Shown: positions 5,058 to 6,414 of the stretch, piece after piece
Layout of the letters: each line of letters opens with the position of its first letter
How positions within the stretch are numbered: position 1 is the first letter of the stretch
Made by a program: the position numbers and the translations under genes
Assembly (NCBI GenBank): GCA_002371295.1
Contig: DFGZ01000129.1
Span: 1 to 6,414, forward strand
From: Oribacterium sp. UBA3737
Lineage (GTDB): Bacteria > Bacillota_A > Clostridia > Lachnospirales > Lachnospiraceae
DNA length: 6,414 bases
Reading direction: 5' to 3'
The notes under the pieces: model-generated
Seen by the model: only the letters and a program-made list of their open reading frames with translations
Told to the model about the DNA's origin: nothing
The model's database searches: none

Positions 5058-6260
5058 ATGCTGATAAAAAACGGACTGGTATATACTGAAAAATTTCATT
5101 TTATAAAAGCAGATATCCTGATAAAAAACGGTCTGATATCAGCTGTGAAAGAACGACAGGATGATGAATCGGTGAAAGAGCCGGTGAAAGGATGCGGGAT
5201 AGTAGGATCCGGGACCGGTGAATCTTGGGAAACGGAATATAAAACCGATGAAGAAGTGATTGATGCTGAAGGCAAATGGGTACTTCCGGGATTGACCGAT
5301 CTGCATTTTCATGGCTGTGTGTCCTATGATACAAATGATGCAAGTGATGATGCGCTTCGGGCTATGGCGGTGTATCAGCGGAATTCGGGCGTGACGACAA
5401 TCTGTCCCACAACTATGACTCTGCCTAAAGACGAGGTGGCCCGGATCGTAAAAAAGGCTAAAGATTACTCATGCCGCCCAAAAGCTGATGAAGCGATTAT
5501 CGTGGGGGTGAATTTGGAAGGACCCTTTATCTCAAAGGATAAGGTAGGTGCACAGAATCCTTTATATGTCACTGAACCGGATATCGGATTCATTGAAACA
5601 CTTCTGGAAGAGACGGACAATTTCCCTAAAATCATGACCATAGCACCGGAGGTTGGGGGCGCGATGGAAATGATAAAAGAAATGCATCAAAGGATTCGTA
5701 TCTCTGTCGGGCATACCATGTCGGACTATGAAACTGCAAAAGAAGCATACAAAAACGGAGCAAGGCACCTTACGCATATGTTCAATGCCATGCCCGGGAT
5801 ACATCATCGTATGCCGGGGCCGATAGTTGCAACTCAGGAGTCAGGAGACGTGACCTGTGAAATCATATGTGACGGAGTGCACGTTCATCCTGCTTCCATA
5901 AGACTTGCATTCGAGATGATAGGAGCAGACAGGATGATACTGATCTCGGATAGCTGCAGGGCCTGTGGAATGCCGGATGGAAAATATGAACTGGGTGGAC
6001 AGGACATATACAAGCATGACCATGCCGCATTTTTAAAGGATGGTTCACTGGCGGCCAGCGTAAGCAATGTATATGAGTGTATGGTCAATGCCATTGATTA
6101 TGGAGTTCCTGCAGAATCGGCGATTCGTGCCGCAACCTATAATCCCGCAAGGGCATTGGGGATACAGGAACTATATGGAAGTATAAAACCGGGGAAGGCT
6201 GCGAAAATACTCATAGTGGACCCGAAGGAACACTATCGGCTGGACAGAGTGATAAGCTGA
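5058..6260 (+). CDS. nagA: N-acetylglucosamine-6-phosphate deacetylase
   Basis: A 400-residue cytoplasmic amidohydrolase that converts N-acetylglucosamine-6-phosphate to glucosamine-6-phosphate and acetate, feeding amino sugars to glycolysis or cell-wall synthesis. Visible catalytic parts are the metal motif H83-x-H85 (DLHFHG), E154 (NLEGPF), H219 (VGHT), H240 (LTHMFNAM), the substrate segment CDGVHVHP (271-278) and the catalytic D298 in LISDSCRACGMPDG. The HxH pair suggests a two-metal Bacillus-like site rather than the E. coli form. Near residues 31-65 there is an extra acidic, glycine-rich stretch (ERQDDESVKEP, then GIVGSGTGE) between the first beta strands, longer than usual. LISDSCRACG differs from the common LVTDAMRAAG but keeps the Asp. 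It is the last gene of the probable operon; no nagB is in the window, and no clear terminator follows. The family is sure. Confidence 0.93.
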   Translation: MLIKNGLVYTEKFHFIKADILIKNGLISAVKERQDDESVKEPVKGCGIVGSGTGESWETEYKTDEEVIDAEGKWVLPGLTDLHFHGCVSYDTNDASDDALRAMAVYQRNSGVTTICPTTMTLPKDEVARIVKKAKDYSCRPKADEAIIVGVNLEGPFISKDKVGAQNPLYVTEPDIGFIETLLEETDNFPKIMTIAPEVGGAMEMIKEMHQRIRISVGHTMSDYETAKEAYKNGARHLTHMFNAMPGIHHRMPGPIVATQESGDVTCEIICDGVHVHPASIRLAFEMIGADRMILISDSCRACGMPDGKYELGGQDIYKHDHAAFLKDGSLAASVSNVYECMVNAIDYGVPAESAIRAATYNPARALGIQELYGSIKPGKAAKILIVDPKEHYRLDRVIS

Positions 6261-6272
6261 AAAAATAACATT

Positions 6273-6292
6273 TGAAAAGTTGCTGAAAAGTT
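6273..6292 (+). repeat. Short tandem repeat TGAAAAGTT after nagA
   Basis: TGAAAAGTT occurs at 6273-6281 and 6284-6292 with an 11-base period, and a related TGAAAA overlaps the nagA stop at 6258. The purpose is unknown. An A/T-rich spacer makes chance likely. No intrinsic terminator with a U-run is visible between 6261 and 6380. Confidence 0.3.
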
Positions 6293-6360
6293 TGTGAGAC
6301 TTGTATCGACTTAGGGTATATGATAGTGGAATTTAAAATTACACTTCACGGTAACAAGTT

Positions 6361-6412
6361 TTTGAAAAAATTTAAAAAAGTGTTTGACATTCAGATTGGT
6401 AATTGTTATTAT
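6361..6412 (+). promoter_or_regulatory. Strong sigma-A promoter with upstream A/T tracts
   Basis: TTGACA (6384-6389, perfect) is separated by 17 bases from TATTAT (6407-6412, 5 of 6). The bases before it (6361-6380, TTTGAAAAAATTTAAAAAAG) form phased A and T runs like an UP element that contacts the RNA polymerase alpha subunit. The gene it drives lies beyond the right edge. Such promoters often serve rRNA, tRNA or other highly expressed units, but that cannot be told here. Confidence 0.75.
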
Positions 6413-6414
6413 AA

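Overview
The window looks like part of a chromosome from an anaerobic, low-to-mid-GC Firmicute, most probably a Clostridia member of the Lachnospiraceae type. The reasons are GGAGG-type ribosome binding sites, frequent AGA and ATA codons, and the gene content. The genus cannot be fixed from the sequence alone. All convincing genes lie on the + strand.

Layout. (1) Positions 1-237 hold the C-terminal end of a HAD-superfamily phosphatase-like protein that begins outside the window. (2) Positions 238-431 carry a 13-bp hairpin that may end that gene, an overlapping sigma-A-like promoter candidate, and a 10-bp direct repeat. (3) Positions 432-1190 encode a membrane-anchored protein that resembles a divergent NERD (nuclease-related) domain without an obvious nuclease motif. 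(4) Just after its TGA stop, the same frame stays open for 42 codons with protein-like codon choice, ending at a TAA (1317-1319). (5) Positions 1320-1582 form a long untranslated stretch with a GC-rich hairpin, two copies of a 46-bp repeat that each fold into a small hairpin, and a last stem-loop that touches the start region of the next gene. (6) Positions 1583-6260 form a probable four-gene operon.

The operon's first three genes are a set seen together in many anaerobic Firmicutes and Thermotogae. They are a GlpA-like FAD dehydrogenase with a C-terminal BFD-like iron-sulphur domain, a second FAD/NAD(P) oxidoreductase of the pyridine nucleotide-disulphide fold, and a small DUF1667 protein with four cysteines. 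By analogy with GlpABC they probably form a cytoplasmic flavin and iron-sulphur complex that oxidises sn-glycerol-3-phosphate (or a related 2-hydroxy acid or polyol phosphate) and passes electrons onward. The fourth gene is nagA, N-acetylglucosamine-6-phosphate deacetylase, with its metal and catalytic residues present. Its placement suggests joint use of glycerol-phosphate and amino-sugar compounds, but that link is an inference.

The window ends with an AT-rich stretch and a near-consensus promoter (TTGACA, 17 bp, TATTAT) preceded by A/T tracts, which must drive a gene beyond the right edge. Several translation starts were moved downstream of the longest open frame because clear ribosome binding sites decide them (1583, 4603, 5058).
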